A stretch of 64,000 nucleotides of DNA, from positions 868,001 to 932,000 of the forward strand of contig NZ_JRHC01000001.1 of the NCBI RefSeq assembly GCF_000949475.1. The letters run 5' to 3'. The notes under the pieces were generated by a model, which saw only the letters and a program-made list of their open reading frames with translations, searched no databases and was not told the origin of the DNA. A program made the position numbers and the translations under genes. Of the stretch, positions 8,502 to 16,923 are shown piece by piece; within the stretch, counting starts at the first letter, position 1, and each line of letters starts with the position of its first letter. The stretch comes from Draconibacterium sediminis (GTDB taxonomy: Bacteria > Bacteroidota > Bacteroidia > Bacteroidales > Prolixibacteraceae).

Positions 8502-9740
8502 GTGAGAAAGAATCGTTTGTATTTCCAAATAGTAAGTGTACTTTTTATTCTGCTGGGCACGGGAGCATCGGGTATTCTGCAGGCACAAACCTTTGATGAG
8601 GCCCGGAACTTTGCCTTTAACGGAGAACGGGAAAAAGCCCGTAGCGTTTGCCGCCAGATTCTTTCCGAAGGTTTTAATTCGGATGTGGCCTTATTGATGG
8701 GACGTACCTATGCCTGGGATGGAATGTACGATTCGGCAAGAGTGGTATTACAGGAGGTTTTAATACAACGCCCCGAAAATATGGAAGCCTACGATGCGCT
8801 TTCGGATGTTGAGTTTTGGGCTGATGACAATGCAAAAGCTATTGAATATTGTAACGCAGCCTTAAAGCAGGAGCCTGAGTCGTCGAAGTTTGCATTGAAA
8901 AAAGCCCGGATACTATACAGCGATGAGCAATACGAGGAGGCAGTTGAGGTGCTGGAAACCTACCTGCATAAAAACCCGGGAGAACCCGATTTTCTGCTCA
9001 AGTTAAAAGAATACCGGCTCGACCTGATGAAAAACAGAATCAGGCTGGTTTACACTTTCGATAACTTTAACAGCGATTTTAACCGCGATCCCTGGCATTT
9101 TCTGGCCCTGTCGTACGGGCGAAAAACCAAACTGGGATCTGTTATCGCTCGTTTGAATTACGCCAATCGTTTCGATTCGAACGGGCTGCAGTTTGAAATA
9201 GATGCTTACCCGAAAATTGGCGAAAACAATTATGCCTACGTAAATTACGGGTACTCGTCGGATGCGCTTTTCCCGGGAAACCGTTTTGGTTTTGAGTTGT
9301 ACCACAACTTTCCAAATGCCTGGGAAGGTTCGCTGGGAATGCGCTACCTCGATTTTAGTTCTTCGGGAGTTGACATTTATACCGCTACTCTTGGAAAATA
9401 TGTGGGGAATTACTGGGTTTCGCTGCGATCGTACGTTACGCCGGATTCCGACGGAACATCGGTTTCCGGGGCTTTATCGGTACGTCGCTATTTCGCCGAT
9501 TCAGAAAATTATTTGGGACTTAAACTAAGTTATGGTGTTTCGCCCGACGATAACAGGAAACCAATAGATACAGAACAGAACCTGACTTTAAAAACCAGGT
9601 CGGTAAGGGCGGAATACAACCGCTTAATTAAAAAATTGTGGATTGTTAGTGTCGGATTTAATATTGGCAGCGAACAACTGGAACCCGGTAATTATTCGGG
9701 CTACTATTCGTTCGATATAGGTTTTTCGAGGTTGTTTTAA
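8502..9740 (+). CDS. TPR protein with YaiO-type outer-membrane beta-barrel
   Basis: This 412-residue protein starts with GTG at 8502, six bases after the synthase stop. It has a signal peptide cleaved near residue 28 (after ILQAQ), TPR-like helical repeats to about 165, and a C-terminal half of alternating aromatic/polar strands ending in F, typical of an outer-membrane barrel. The barrel resembles the YaiO family. TPR plus barrel is the layout of outer-membrane exporters such as PgaA, BcsC and AlgK/E, so an export role for the synthase product is likely (inference). Confidence 0.75.
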   Translation: MRKNRLYFQIVSVLFILLGTGASGILQAQTFDEARNFAFNGEREKARSVCRQILSEGFNSDVALLMGRTYAWDGMYDSARVVLQEVLIQRPENMEAYDALSDVEFWADDNAKAIEYCNAALKQEPESSKFALKKARILYSDEQYEEAVEVLETYLHKNPGEPDFLLKLKEYRLDLMKNRIRLVYTFDNFNSDFNRDPWHFLALSYGRKTKLGSVIARLNYANRFDSNGLQFEIDAYPKIGENNYAYVNYGYSSDALFPGNRFGFELYHNFPNAWEGSLGMRYLDFSSSGVDIYTATLGKYVGNYWVSLRSYVTPDSDGTSVSGALSVRRYFADSENYLGLKLSYGVSPDDNRKPIDTEQNLTLKTRSVRAEYNRLIKKLWIVSVGFNIGSEQLEPGNYSGYYSFDIGFSRLF

Positions 9741-9751
9741 TGAAGAATTAA

Positions 9752-11773
9752 ATGGGGAAAATTACCGATATATTTGGCTTGCTCGTACGCACATTAAGGC
9801 GTTTTATCAGCCTGAGTTTTATTCTGGCCGTGATGATTTTACTCGTGCGTTTACATGAGATGGTAATCCTCTCCAATTACCACAATTATCCGCCGGGGAG
9901 TTTTAGTACGCTGCTTTTCGGAATAAAATACGACATTATCCTCTACCTTAGGGTTTCAGCCGTACTCATGATTCCTTTTTTACTGTTGGGTTTGTTCAGC
10001 CAAAAGGCGGCACGTGTATTTTTTATTTCCGCTTCGGTATTATTGGTGTTGGGCGATATGCTGCTGCTGAAATACTTCTCTGCCGCAGGAGTTCCGCTGG
10101 GCGCCGATTTGTTTGCCTATTCCATCGATGAAATCACCCAAACCGTGAAAAGTTCGGGAGAAATAAATGTGTGGCCTTTTATTTTTATGACCCTCTTTTT
10201 GGTTTACATGGTGCGGGTTTTTATAAAACATGTTTACTACAAGCTAAAACCGTGGATGCTATTACTTATTTCGGCCGCCATGTTTGCGTCACTGGCTCCG
10301 TTTGGTTTTTTAAAACCACAACCTTCTGATTTTGAAAACGAATTTTCGCTTTATGCAGCCACCAACAAACTCAACTTTTTTAGCGAAAGTGTACTAAAAC
10401 GTTATGTCTTTAACGAGCAGATAGACAAACAATCCTACACTTTTAAAACAAATGTGGCCACTGCTGATGGTTCTTTTACTTACCTTGACGAAGACTACCC
10501 TTTCCTCCACCAGGAAACAACACCCGATGTTTTGGGTAAATACTTTGAACCACTGGAAACCAAGCCAAACATCGTTTTTGTAATTGTAGAAAGTCTTGGC
10601 CGGGCTTACAGCGGCAAGGACGCCTACCTGGGCAGTTTTACGCCTTTTCTGGATTCGTTGATGGATAGGAGTTTATACTGGGAAAACAGTTTAAGCACTT
10701 CGGGCCGAACCTTTGCGGTGCTTCCGTCAACCCTGGCTTCGCTTCCTTTTGGCGACCGTGGTTTTACCGAGCTTGGCGAAGATATGCCCGATCATTTAAG
10801 CCTGATGAGTATTTTGAAAACCCAGGCCGGTTATAACAGCTCGTTTACCTACGGTGGTGAAGCGCATTTCGACAACATGGATGTTTTTCTGAAACGGCAG
10901 GGGACCGATAAAATTATTGACAATACCGGTTTTGGCACAGGCTATGAAAAAATGCCAGCCTCAGCCAGTGGTTTTTCCTGGGGATTTGGCGACAAAGAGA
11001 TTTTCAGACGGTATATCGATGAAATTAAAGCCGACACTGCAAGTGCGCGAATGGATGTTATTCTTACGCTGGCCATGCACAGCCCTTTTGAGGTGGAAAA
11101 CCAGGAATATTACCTATCGAAATTTAACGAACGTTTGGCGGAACTGAAACTTCCCGGAAAAACAGAAGCATTTAACCGCAACTATGAAAAACAGTTTTCA
11201 ACGGTGCTTTATTTTGATGATGCGCTAAGGTATTTCTTTTACGAATTCAGTAAACTGCCTTCGTTTAATAACACCATTTTTGTAATTACGGGCGACCACC
11301 GTATGCCCGAAATTCCCATAAGTACGCAGCTCGACAGGTTTCATGTGCCGTTGGTGATTTATTCGCCCATGCTTAAAAAAGCAGCCAAATTCTCATCTGT
11401 TGTTTCGCATTTCGACATTACTCCGTCGTTGCTTGCCCTGCTTGATGCCGATAGTATCATTTCGCGACCCAAGGCAGCAGCCTGGATCGGGCATGGCCTC
11501 GATGACGAAGAAGATTTCAGGGTTGCCAATGCCTATCCGCTGATGCGAAACAAAAACGAAATCCTTGATTTTATCGATGGTGAGCGGATGTTGGCCAACA
11601 AAGAAATTTACCAGATTTACGAAAACATGGACATTGAAACCGTTAATGAGCCCGATAAGGAGAAAGAACTGGAAGCTGAACTCAATAATTTCCTGTTAAA
11701 GAATAATCATGCCTGTAAAAACAACAAGCTTATTCCCGATTCGCTGAAAGTATATACTTACCACGGGCAATAA
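9752..11773 (+). CDS. LtaS/OpgB-like phosphoglycerol or phosphoethanolamine transferase
   Basis: This 673-residue protein has five N-terminal membrane segments (roughly 15-215) and an extracytoplasmic alkaline-phosphatase/sulfatase-fold domain from about 275. Likely metal and catalytic residues are E280 (VIVESLG), T320 (SGRTFA, the position of the LtaS nucleophile threonine) and D515-H516 (TGDHRMPE). In this superfamily the enzyme moves a phospho-alcohol from a lipid to a glycan. It is 12 bp after the YaiO gene, so I infer that it decorates the exported polysaccharide. Whether the group is phosphoglycerol or phosphoethanolamine is not decided by sequence. Confidence 0.75.
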   Translation: MGKITDIFGLLVRTLRRFISLSFILAVMILLVRLHEMVILSNYHNYPPGSFSTLLFGIKYDIILYLRVSAVLMIPFLLLGLFSQKAARVFFISASVLLVLGDMLLLKYFSAAGVPLGADLFAYSIDEITQTVKSSGEINVWPFIFMTLFLVYMVRVFIKHVYYKLKPWMLLLISAAMFASLAPFGFLKPQPSDFENEFSLYAATNKLNFFSESVLKRYVFNEQIDKQSYTFKTNVATADGSFTYLDEDYPFLHQETTPDVLGKYFEPLETKPNIVFVIVESLGRAYSGKDAYLGSFTPFLDSLMDRSLYWENSLSTSGRTFAVLPSTLASLPFGDRGFTELGEDMPDHLSLMSILKTQAGYNSSFTYGGEAHFDNMDVFLKRQGTDKIIDNTGFGTGYEKMPASASGFSWGFGDKEIFRRYIDEIKADTASARMDVILTLAMHSPFEVENQEYYLSKFNERLAELKLPGKTEAFNRNYEKQFSTVLYFDDALRYFFYEFSKLPSFNNTIFVITGDHRMPEIPISTQLDRFHVPLVIYSPMLKKAAKFSSVVSHFDITPSLLALLDADSIISRPKAAAWIGHGLDDEEDFRVANAYPLMRNKNEILDFIDGERMLANKEIYQIYENMDIETVNEPDKEKELEAELNNFLLKNNHACKNNKLIPDSLKVYTYHGQ

Positions 11774-11949
11774 TCAGAACTACTTCGGTAATTGGTTTTT
11801 AAAAATCACCTTATAGCCTGATTAAGAAAAGACCCGGACTATAAACGTTATTCGGAGAAGTACAGATGAATTATCAATGTCAAATCCAACTGAACTGGTA
11901 GCTTTTAACTTATTAGATCTATATCTTTAGGCAATAAACAAACAAGCGA

Positions 11950-12915
11950 ATGAAATATCTCTGCTTTATATTTTTACTTCTAACGCCCATCGTAAACTTC
12001 GGACAGGAAGAGAAGGAGGCTTCGAAAAAGATTTCTAACGAATTCGAGCAACTCTATAACGCTGATAAATACACGGATATATTTGAACGCTTTTCTCCTG
12101 AGATGAAAAAAGATTTACCTGTTGAGAAAACGATTGATTTTTTAAAGGGACTAAAAAAGCAGGCCGGAAATATTGAACACCGGGAGTTTATTCGATACGA
12201 AAACAAAACTTTTGCTTCGTACAAAACCAGATTTGAACGTGCTCTGTTTTCTTTAAATATTTCGATTGATAAACAGGATAAAATAAACGGTTTACTGGTA
12301 AAACCATTTAAAGAAGATAATCTGCCAAAACCCGATAGAAACAAAACAAAACTCGATTTGCCATTTCGTGGTGTATGGACTGTAGTTTGGGGTGGCGACA
12401 CTGAAGAACTTAACTATCACGTGGAGAATGAAGCCCAGAAAAATGCATTCGATTTTATAATTACCGATAAAGAAGGTAAATCATACAAAACTGATGGAAA
12501 AACGAACGAAGATTATTATGCTTTTGGAAAAGAGATAATTGCACCATGTAACGCCGAAGTGGTTCGGGTTATAGATGGTATACCGGATAATACGCCGGGG
12601 GAATTCGACCTTTTTTATATCCCGGGAAACACAGTTATTCTTAAAACAGCTGATGATGAATATTTATACTTTGCGCATTTCAAACAAAACTCAATTGTAG
12701 TAAAACAAGGACAAAAGATTAATAAAGGCGATGTGCTGGGACTTTGTGGTAATTCGGGCAATTCGTCAGAAGCACATTTGCATTATCATATCCAAAATGT
12801 TGAAGATATTAATGAGGCTACAGGTGTAAAATGCTTTTTTGACAGTATTAAAGTGAATGGATTTTTGAAAAACGACTATTCTCCTTTAAAAGGTGAACGG
12901 ATACAAAACAATTAA
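11950..12915 (+). CDS. M23-like metallopeptidase with N-terminal DUF3887-like domain
   Basis: This 321-residue exported protein has a signal peptide (1-19) and a helical/beta N-terminal domain (25-120) resembling DUF3887. A LytM/M23 fold follows (about 130-300), with YAFGKEIIAPCNAEVVRV, the GNTVIL strand and the AHLHYHI motif (H276, H278). D168 in NAFDF fits the second metal ligand. The position four residues before it, where classical M23 enzymes have the first His, is K164; H157 is nearby. It may belong to an M23 subgroup with shifted ligands or be catalytically weak. Peptidoglycan remodelling is the likely role. Confidence 0.7.
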   Translation: MKYLCFIFLLLTPIVNFGQEEKEASKKISNEFEQLYNADKYTDIFERFSPEMKKDLPVEKTIDFLKGLKKQAGNIEHREFIRYENKTFASYKTRFERALFSLNISIDKQDKINGLLVKPFKEDNLPKPDRNKTKLDLPFRGVWTVVWGGDTEELNYHVENEAQKNAFDFIITDKEGKSYKTDGKTNEDYYAFGKEIIAPCNAEVVRVIDGIPDNTPGEFDLFYIPGNTVILKTADDEYLYFAHFKQNSIVVKQGQKINKGDVLGLCGNSGNSSEAHLHYHIQNVEDINEATGVKCFFDSIKVNGFLKNDYSPLKGERIQNN

Positions 12916-13138
12916 CTATTGCCGACAGGTTCTGCACATGGCAAGGCGGTGGCCGCCGGTTTGTACCGGCATCATTTCTCCCCTTTTTTCTTTGTCAGTG
13001 GCCGGAGAGAAAAACATCATGCAAATCGCAGCAGCAGCAGAATCTGAATTAAAGCCGAAAAAACGATAGCGTTACACGGCAAATGATACGTTTAAACTGA
13101 GCTAATTATAAAACGAATCAACACCTAAATTATACGAA

Positions 13139-14542
13139 ATGAAACTAAAAAACATTGCACTTATCGTTTTAAGCTTAATGCTAACACAAGCTTGCGGGAT
13201 AAAAGAGCCGGATACTAAAAATTTAAAACCACGAATTGTAGTGCTAACCGATATTGCGCCCAATAACATTGAACCTGACGATATGGAGTCGATGATTCGG
13301 TTGCTGGTACATGCCGACCAGTTTGAGATTGAAGCACTTATTGCCACAACGGGGTGGAGTAATAATGGAGGGAACGAGCGGATTGATTTAATTCATGATG
13401 CGTTAAATGCCTATGAAAAGGATTTGCCAAATTTAAAGAAACGATCTGATCAGGAGATGTTTGCCGCAGATGAATCAACGCAGGAAATTGGCTACTGGCC
13501 GTCAGTCGATTATTTGCGCAAGCGAACTGTGATGGGAAGTACAAAAATGGGCATGAAATTTATTGGTGAGGACAACGACTCAGAAGGAAGTAAACGGATA
13601 ATTGATTTGGCAGATGAAAAGGACGACCGTCCGATATGGCTTACCGTTTGGGGCGGTGGAAATACATTTGCTCAGGCTGTTTGGCGCATACAACAGGAGC
13701 GGACCCCCGAAGAACTCAAAGCCTTTTTGCATAAATTTCGTATTTATACGATTACTGATCAGGACAGGCCATGGTCAAGTGGAGATACCATCAGTTATGA
13801 TATTAGTTCTCATCAGTGGATGCGGAAATTTGAAAAAGATCTGCTGTTTTTTTGGGATGAATGTGCATGGAAACATCAAAACGGTACGGGCGTTAATAAC
13901 TGGAATGAATACGCACGTCATATCCAAAATCATGGTAATCTTGGCGCTTTATATCCAAAATATAAATGGGGAGTTGAAGGAGATACTCCGGCCTTTATGC
14001 ATGTTATGCCCAACGGCTTGTCAAACCCGGATGTCCCAGTGCAGGTGAGCTGGAGTGGTTATTTTGAATTTGGCCTGGGGCGCGATAGCCTCACAAATGC
14101 TTATACAAATTATACCGGCGAACCCTATAATATCAGCACAAAATACTTTGCCTATTTCTACCCGGCAATATTTAACAATTTTGCCGCCCGTATGGATTGG
14201 GCCAAAGAAGGAAAGGGAAACCGCAATCCGGTTGTAATTGTTAACGGCCATAAAGGCATTAAACCAATTGAGAAAGTTTGCAAAGCAGGGGAAGAATTAC
14301 AGCTTAGCGCATCAAAATCATTCGATCCCGATGGCGATCGGTTACATTTTAAATGGTGGGTAATACCCGAAGCCGGGGATTATTCGGGAGAGATAAAAAT
14401 ATCAATTGGTGAATCAAATACTGCCACGATTCAAATACCGTCTGATGCCGCAGGAAAAGAATTTCATGTAATCTGTGAGGTGAGTGATGATGGCGTTCCC
14501 AACTTAACCAGCTACCAAAGGATAATTGTAAACGCAGAATAA
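13139..14542 (+). CDS. DUF1593 nucleoside-hydrolase-like lipoprotein
   Basis: This 467-residue lipoprotein (signal peptide, lipobox ending at C19) belongs to the DUF1593 group. About 30-330 is a nucleoside-hydrolase-like domain with the acidic cluster TDIAPNNIEPDDMES near the N-terminus and LTVWGGGNT in the middle. About 360-465 is an immunoglobulin-like C-terminal domain (DPDGDRLHFKWWV). Relatives occur near polysaccharide-degrading genes in Bacteroidota and are suspected carbohydrate-active proteins, but the reaction is not established as far as I know. The 223-bp gap before it holds one hairpin (GCCGGT/ACCGGC, 12955-12970). Confidence 0.75.
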   Translation: MKLKNIALIVLSLMLTQACGIKEPDTKNLKPRIVVLTDIAPNNIEPDDMESMIRLLVHADQFEIEALIATTGWSNNGGNERIDLIHDALNAYEKDLPNLKKRSDQEMFAADESTQEIGYWPSVDYLRKRTVMGSTKMGMKFIGEDNDSEGSKRIIDLADEKDDRPIWLTVWGGGNTFAQAVWRIQQERTPEELKAFLHKFRIYTITDQDRPWSSGDTISYDISSHQWMRKFEKDLLFFWDECAWKHQNGTGVNNWNEYARHIQNHGNLGALYPKYKWGVEGDTPAFMHVMPNGLSNPDVPVQVSWSGYFEFGLGRDSLTNAYTNYTGEPYNISTKYFAYFYPAIFNNFAARMDWAKEGKGNRNPVVIVNGHKGIKPIEKVCKAGEELQLSASKSFDPDGDRLHFKWWVIPEAGDYSGEIKISIGESNTATIQIPSDAAGKEFHVICEVSDDGVPNLTSYQRIIVNAE

Positions 14543-14547
14543 TAGTG

Positions 14548-14569
14548 TGCAAGAAAAAAGGAGAACCGG
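14548..14569 (+). repeat. 22-bp direct repeat, left copy
   Basis: The 22 bases from TGCAAG to AACCGG, including AAGAAAAAAGGAGAACC, recur exactly at 17105-17126 in the same orientation. The two copies bracket the DUF6261 gene and the two-gene cassette. Confidence 0.75.
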
Positions 14570-14867
14570 GGCAGGAGAACAAAACAAGCATGATTCCCGG
14601 GTTTCACCCGGGGGGGAGTCACATTTTATCCCTTCGGGATAGTGAGCTGAATAACAAAGTTAAGACGAGTTTATTGACCTGCAATGTTGCAATTACAAGT
14701 TTTTATGACGCTGGAAGCGTCGAATGTAATTAACCCGGTGTGTAACGCCGGGATGAAATGACCAAAGGGAAATCGTCCGGCGAAAAAAGCAGATCGAAGC
14801 CAGATGGTTCACCCGGACGAAACTCAAAGGGCAATAACATAAAAAGATAGGGACTTTCAGAAAAAAA
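14570..14867. repeat. Second field of short 3-nt-loop hairpins
   Basis: The gap between the DUF1593 and DUF6261 genes holds no gene but a chain of perfect dyads. They are CCCGGGT-TTC-ACCCGGG (14596-14612), TATCCC-TTC-GGGATA (14627-14641), GACGCT-GGA-AGCGTC (14707-14721) and a looser CCCGG...CCGGG (14734-14752). The architecture matches the field at 218-485 while the arms differ. Confidence 0.6.
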
Positions 14868-14891
14868 GGGATGCGCACAAAGCAACATCCC
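14861..14891 (-). terminator. Terminator of the DUF6261 gene
   Basis: Read on the minus strand, GGGATG / CATCCC form a 6-bp stem followed by a run of seven T. It lies 30 bases past the DUF6261 stop codon. Confidence 0.75.
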
Positions 14892-14920
14892 CTTTTAACG
14901 TGTTAAACAAAATTTATCAA

Positions 14921-15634
14921 TTAATCCACAGGTTCTTGTTTCTTTCGGCGTTTTTTCACCACTTCGTTGTTTTCGGCAATAATAGTGGCAATGGTGCGCG
15001 CAAAGGCGCCATAGGTTTCCACGTCAACTACCTCCATGGCGCGCAGGTACACCACTATTTTCTCGTTAATAAGCGCCACAAGCTCCGGTTTTTGTTTGGT
15101 GGCACTGGCCTGGGTGCTTTCCTCTGCCTTCTCCTGTTCGTAGGTAATACGGGCAGCCTCGAATGCCTGCTGTGCCGCCTGCAGCGCTGTTATTACATCG
15201 GCGCAACCCGGAAGTATTGCAATGGCATCCTTAATTTTTTGCACAGAAAGATCGTTAAGTAGCGAGGAAATAAGTGACGACTCAGTGGCATAGCTCTCGC
15301 CGGTAATACTAACACCGTATTTTGCAAATACCTTATCTACAGTTTCGGCAGCTTGCCGAATAGCTGCATCGGGGTGATGTAAGAAACCCATAACTACATA
15401 GTACAATGCACGGATTTGTGTGTCGCGGGCTTCGTCTTTTTCTTCCAGATCGCTTTCGGCCTTACCACGGTTTATGGCAGCGGTAAGGGCTGCCGACAGG
15501 CTTTCTAACCCGGTGAACATGGCACTAAGGTGCTGATCGGTATTAAGCGATGTGGTTTGGTAAGCGCCAAGCATGCGCATACTTACGGCGTCAACTTCAG
15601 TGACACGACTGGTAGACATAAGATTGTCAATCAT
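14921..15634 (-). CDS. DUF6261 family protein
   Basis: The open frame reaches 15673, but the start at 15634 (MIDNLMSTSRV) is the more natural one, giving 238 residues. The protein is almost wholly alpha-helical, with alanine-rich helices, no signal peptide or membrane segment, and a basic tail (KKRRKK). It resembles the Bacteroidota-restricted DUF6261 family, whose function is unknown to me. It stands alone, and its upstream region holds five phased 41-bp dyad repeats that may be its control region. That combination, plus the surrounding hairpin fields and direct repeats, suggests a mobile or accessory unit. Confidence 0.7.
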   Translation of the reverse strand: MIDNLMSTSRVTEVDAVSMRMLGAYQTTSLNTDQHLSAMFTGLESLSAALTAAINRGKAESDLEEKDEARDTQIRALYYVVMGFLHHPDAAIRQAAETVDKVFAKYGVSITGESYATESSLISSLLNDLSVQKIKDAIAILPGCADVITALQAAQQAFEAARITYEQEKAEESTQASATKQKPELVALINEKIVVYLRAMEVVDVETYGAFARTIATIIAENNEVVKKRRKKQEPVD

Positions 15635-15785
15635 AATTTTAAATTTTAGTTTGTAATTGGTTAACCTTTGCATTTTTACAGGGTAGAAAAAGTGCTGTGG
15701 TTGTTATTGTTAAGTAATTTACAACAACATACTGAAATACAGCAACTATTTTTATATGTTTTAGAAGATATTAAGCTGTTGAGCA

Positions 15786-15977
15786 AATGGCATAACGACA
15801 TTCTCCCGCCTATGGGCCAGGCAGCGAATGGGAAGCCGACATTGCTCCACCTGAGCGTTGGGGAGCGAATGGGAAGTTGACATTGCTCCAACTTTGCACC
15901 GGGAAACAAATGTCGGGTTGACATTGCCTCAGTTTTGCGTAGGGCAAGGAATGGCATGATGACATTCATCGAACACA
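15786..15977. repeat. Five 41-bp phased repeats with dyad AATG-N7-GACATT
   Basis: GACATT starts at 15797, 15838, 15879, 15920 and 15961, exactly 41 bp apart each time. Each is preceded at fixed distance by AATG or AATG-like bases, forming a 17-bp dyad (AATG-N7-GACATT). Copy four is AATGTC-N5-GACATT, a perfect dyad. The intervening 24 bases are partly conserved (CTCC..., GGG.A.CG). Forty-one bp is close to four helical turns. The repeats lie 150-345 bp upstream of the DUF6261 start. Confidence 0.85.
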
Positions 15978-16053
15978 ATTTTTTCAATGTCATAAAAATT
16001 ATGCTTAGCTTTAATGCACTAAAGATTCTAAATGCCCGATACATTGAAAAAAT
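15978..16053. repeat. 13-bp perfect inverted repeat upstream of the DUF6261 gene
   Basis: ATTTTTTCAATGT (15978-15990) and ACATTGAAAAAAT (16041-16053) are exact reverse complements separated by 50 bp. They sit directly beyond the 41-bp repeat array. The rest of the stretch to 16140 is AT-rich and holds nothing else I can name. Confidence 0.6.
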
Positions 16054-16199
16054 CTCTTGCAAATACAAAACGAAAATATAGTCTGATATTTACAGACAAT
16101 GCATGTATTATCAGTGTGTTGTGGCGATGCGCGCTAATAAGAGATATGTTGCATTGCAACATACACATACGTTACCAACAAGGCTAAAAAACAAAAACC

Positions 16200-16472
16200 A
16201 TGGACGAAAAACACATTGCTGATTTAGAAATTCGTTGTATTACATGTGGTGATACAAAATTTGAATTTAAAGAAGATTATTCCTGGATAAAATGTGCTAG
16301 ATGCGGTAGAGAATATCCAGGAGGCAAAGACGAGCTGCTTGAATTAAATCAAGAAAACATTGATAATGCAATTGATGAGAATAAGGAAGATATATTAAAA
16401 GCAGCTCAAAAAGATTTAAAGGATATGCTTAAAAAATCGTTTAAAGGAAATGACTTTTTAAAATTTAAATAA
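16200..16472 (+). CDS. Small zinc-binding protein, ECs_2282-like
   Basis: This 90-residue protein has the N-terminal zinc ribbon CITC (13-16) and CARC (32-35), each followed by glycine as in typical knuckles. An acidic linker and a basic amphipathic C-terminal helix (KDLKDMLKKSFKG) follow. The layout resembles the ECs_2282 family of small putative zinc-binding proteins often found on mobile DNA; that match is from memory. It is AT-rich and lies one base before the next gene, so the two form one unit inside the putative cassette. Confidence 0.65.
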   Translation: MDEKHIADLEIRCITCGDTKFEFKEDYSWIKCARCGREYPGGKDELLELNQENIDNAIDENKEDILKAAQKDLKDMLKKSFKGNDFLKFK

Positions 16473-16473
16473 A

Positions 16474-16908
16474 ATGGAAATAGCTGGACTAATCATTTCG
16501 TTAGCTGCATTAAGTCTTGCAATCTTTACATATTTTAAGCATGACTTGAAAATAAAAAAGCAGGACTCTTTGCTGAAAACTTATCAAATTGAGAAAATAA
16601 ATCAGGAAAAAGAACAAGAAAAAAAAGCAATTATTGAAGCTAATGTAATTAAATACAACAAAGGAAAAAGAATAATTAAAATTTATAATAAGGGAAAATC
16701 GACTGCTAAAAATGTCAAAGTGCATATACCTGATGACGATGGATATGAGATAATGACTAATCCAAGCCCGATTGATATTAAATCTTTAAACAGCGTTGAA
16801 ATTGTTCTACTTACTTTCAATAGCAGTCCTGACAAAGTGAAAATTGATTTTGAATGGGATGATGAGTTCATGAAATTAAATACGGATTCTCAGACAATTC
16901 AAATTTGA
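16474..16908 (+). CDS. Single-pass membrane protein with coiled coil and beta domain
   Basis: This 144-residue protein has one N-terminal membrane segment (about 4-24), a highly charged coiled-coil stretch (about 28-55: KKQD, EKEQEKKA) and a C-terminal beta-rich domain (about 58-140) that looks like an immunoglobulin-type fold. It follows the zinc protein by one base. I do not recognise the family. Small membrane-anchored proteins of this type are common cassette or defence-adjacent genes, but nothing here proves such a role. Confidence 0.6.
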   Translation: MEIAGLIISLAALSLAIFTYFKHDLKIKKQDSLLKTYQIEKINQEKEQEKKAIIEANVIKYNKGKRIIKIYNKGKSTAKNVKVHIPDDDGYEIMTNPSPIDIKSLNSVEIVLLTFNSSPDKVKIDFEWDDEFMKLNTDSQTIQI

Positions 16909-16923
16909 AATATAAAGCCCAGT

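Noticed and set aside
5221-11773. Reading the locus as a cellulose (bcs) or poly-GlcNAc (pga) operon
   Set aside because: The PilZ-BcsA, BcsB, PgaB and GGDEF components are missing, and the HEAT and LtaS-like genes do not belong to those operons.
15786-15977. CRISPR array
   Set aside because: The conserved core is only about 17 bp, the intervening 24 bp are themselves partly conserved, and no cas genes are nearby.
15676-16068. Open frame of 130 codons on the minus strand across the 41-bp repeats
   Set aside because: It runs through tandem repeats whose period is not a multiple of three, is cysteine-rich and of odd composition, and has no family features.
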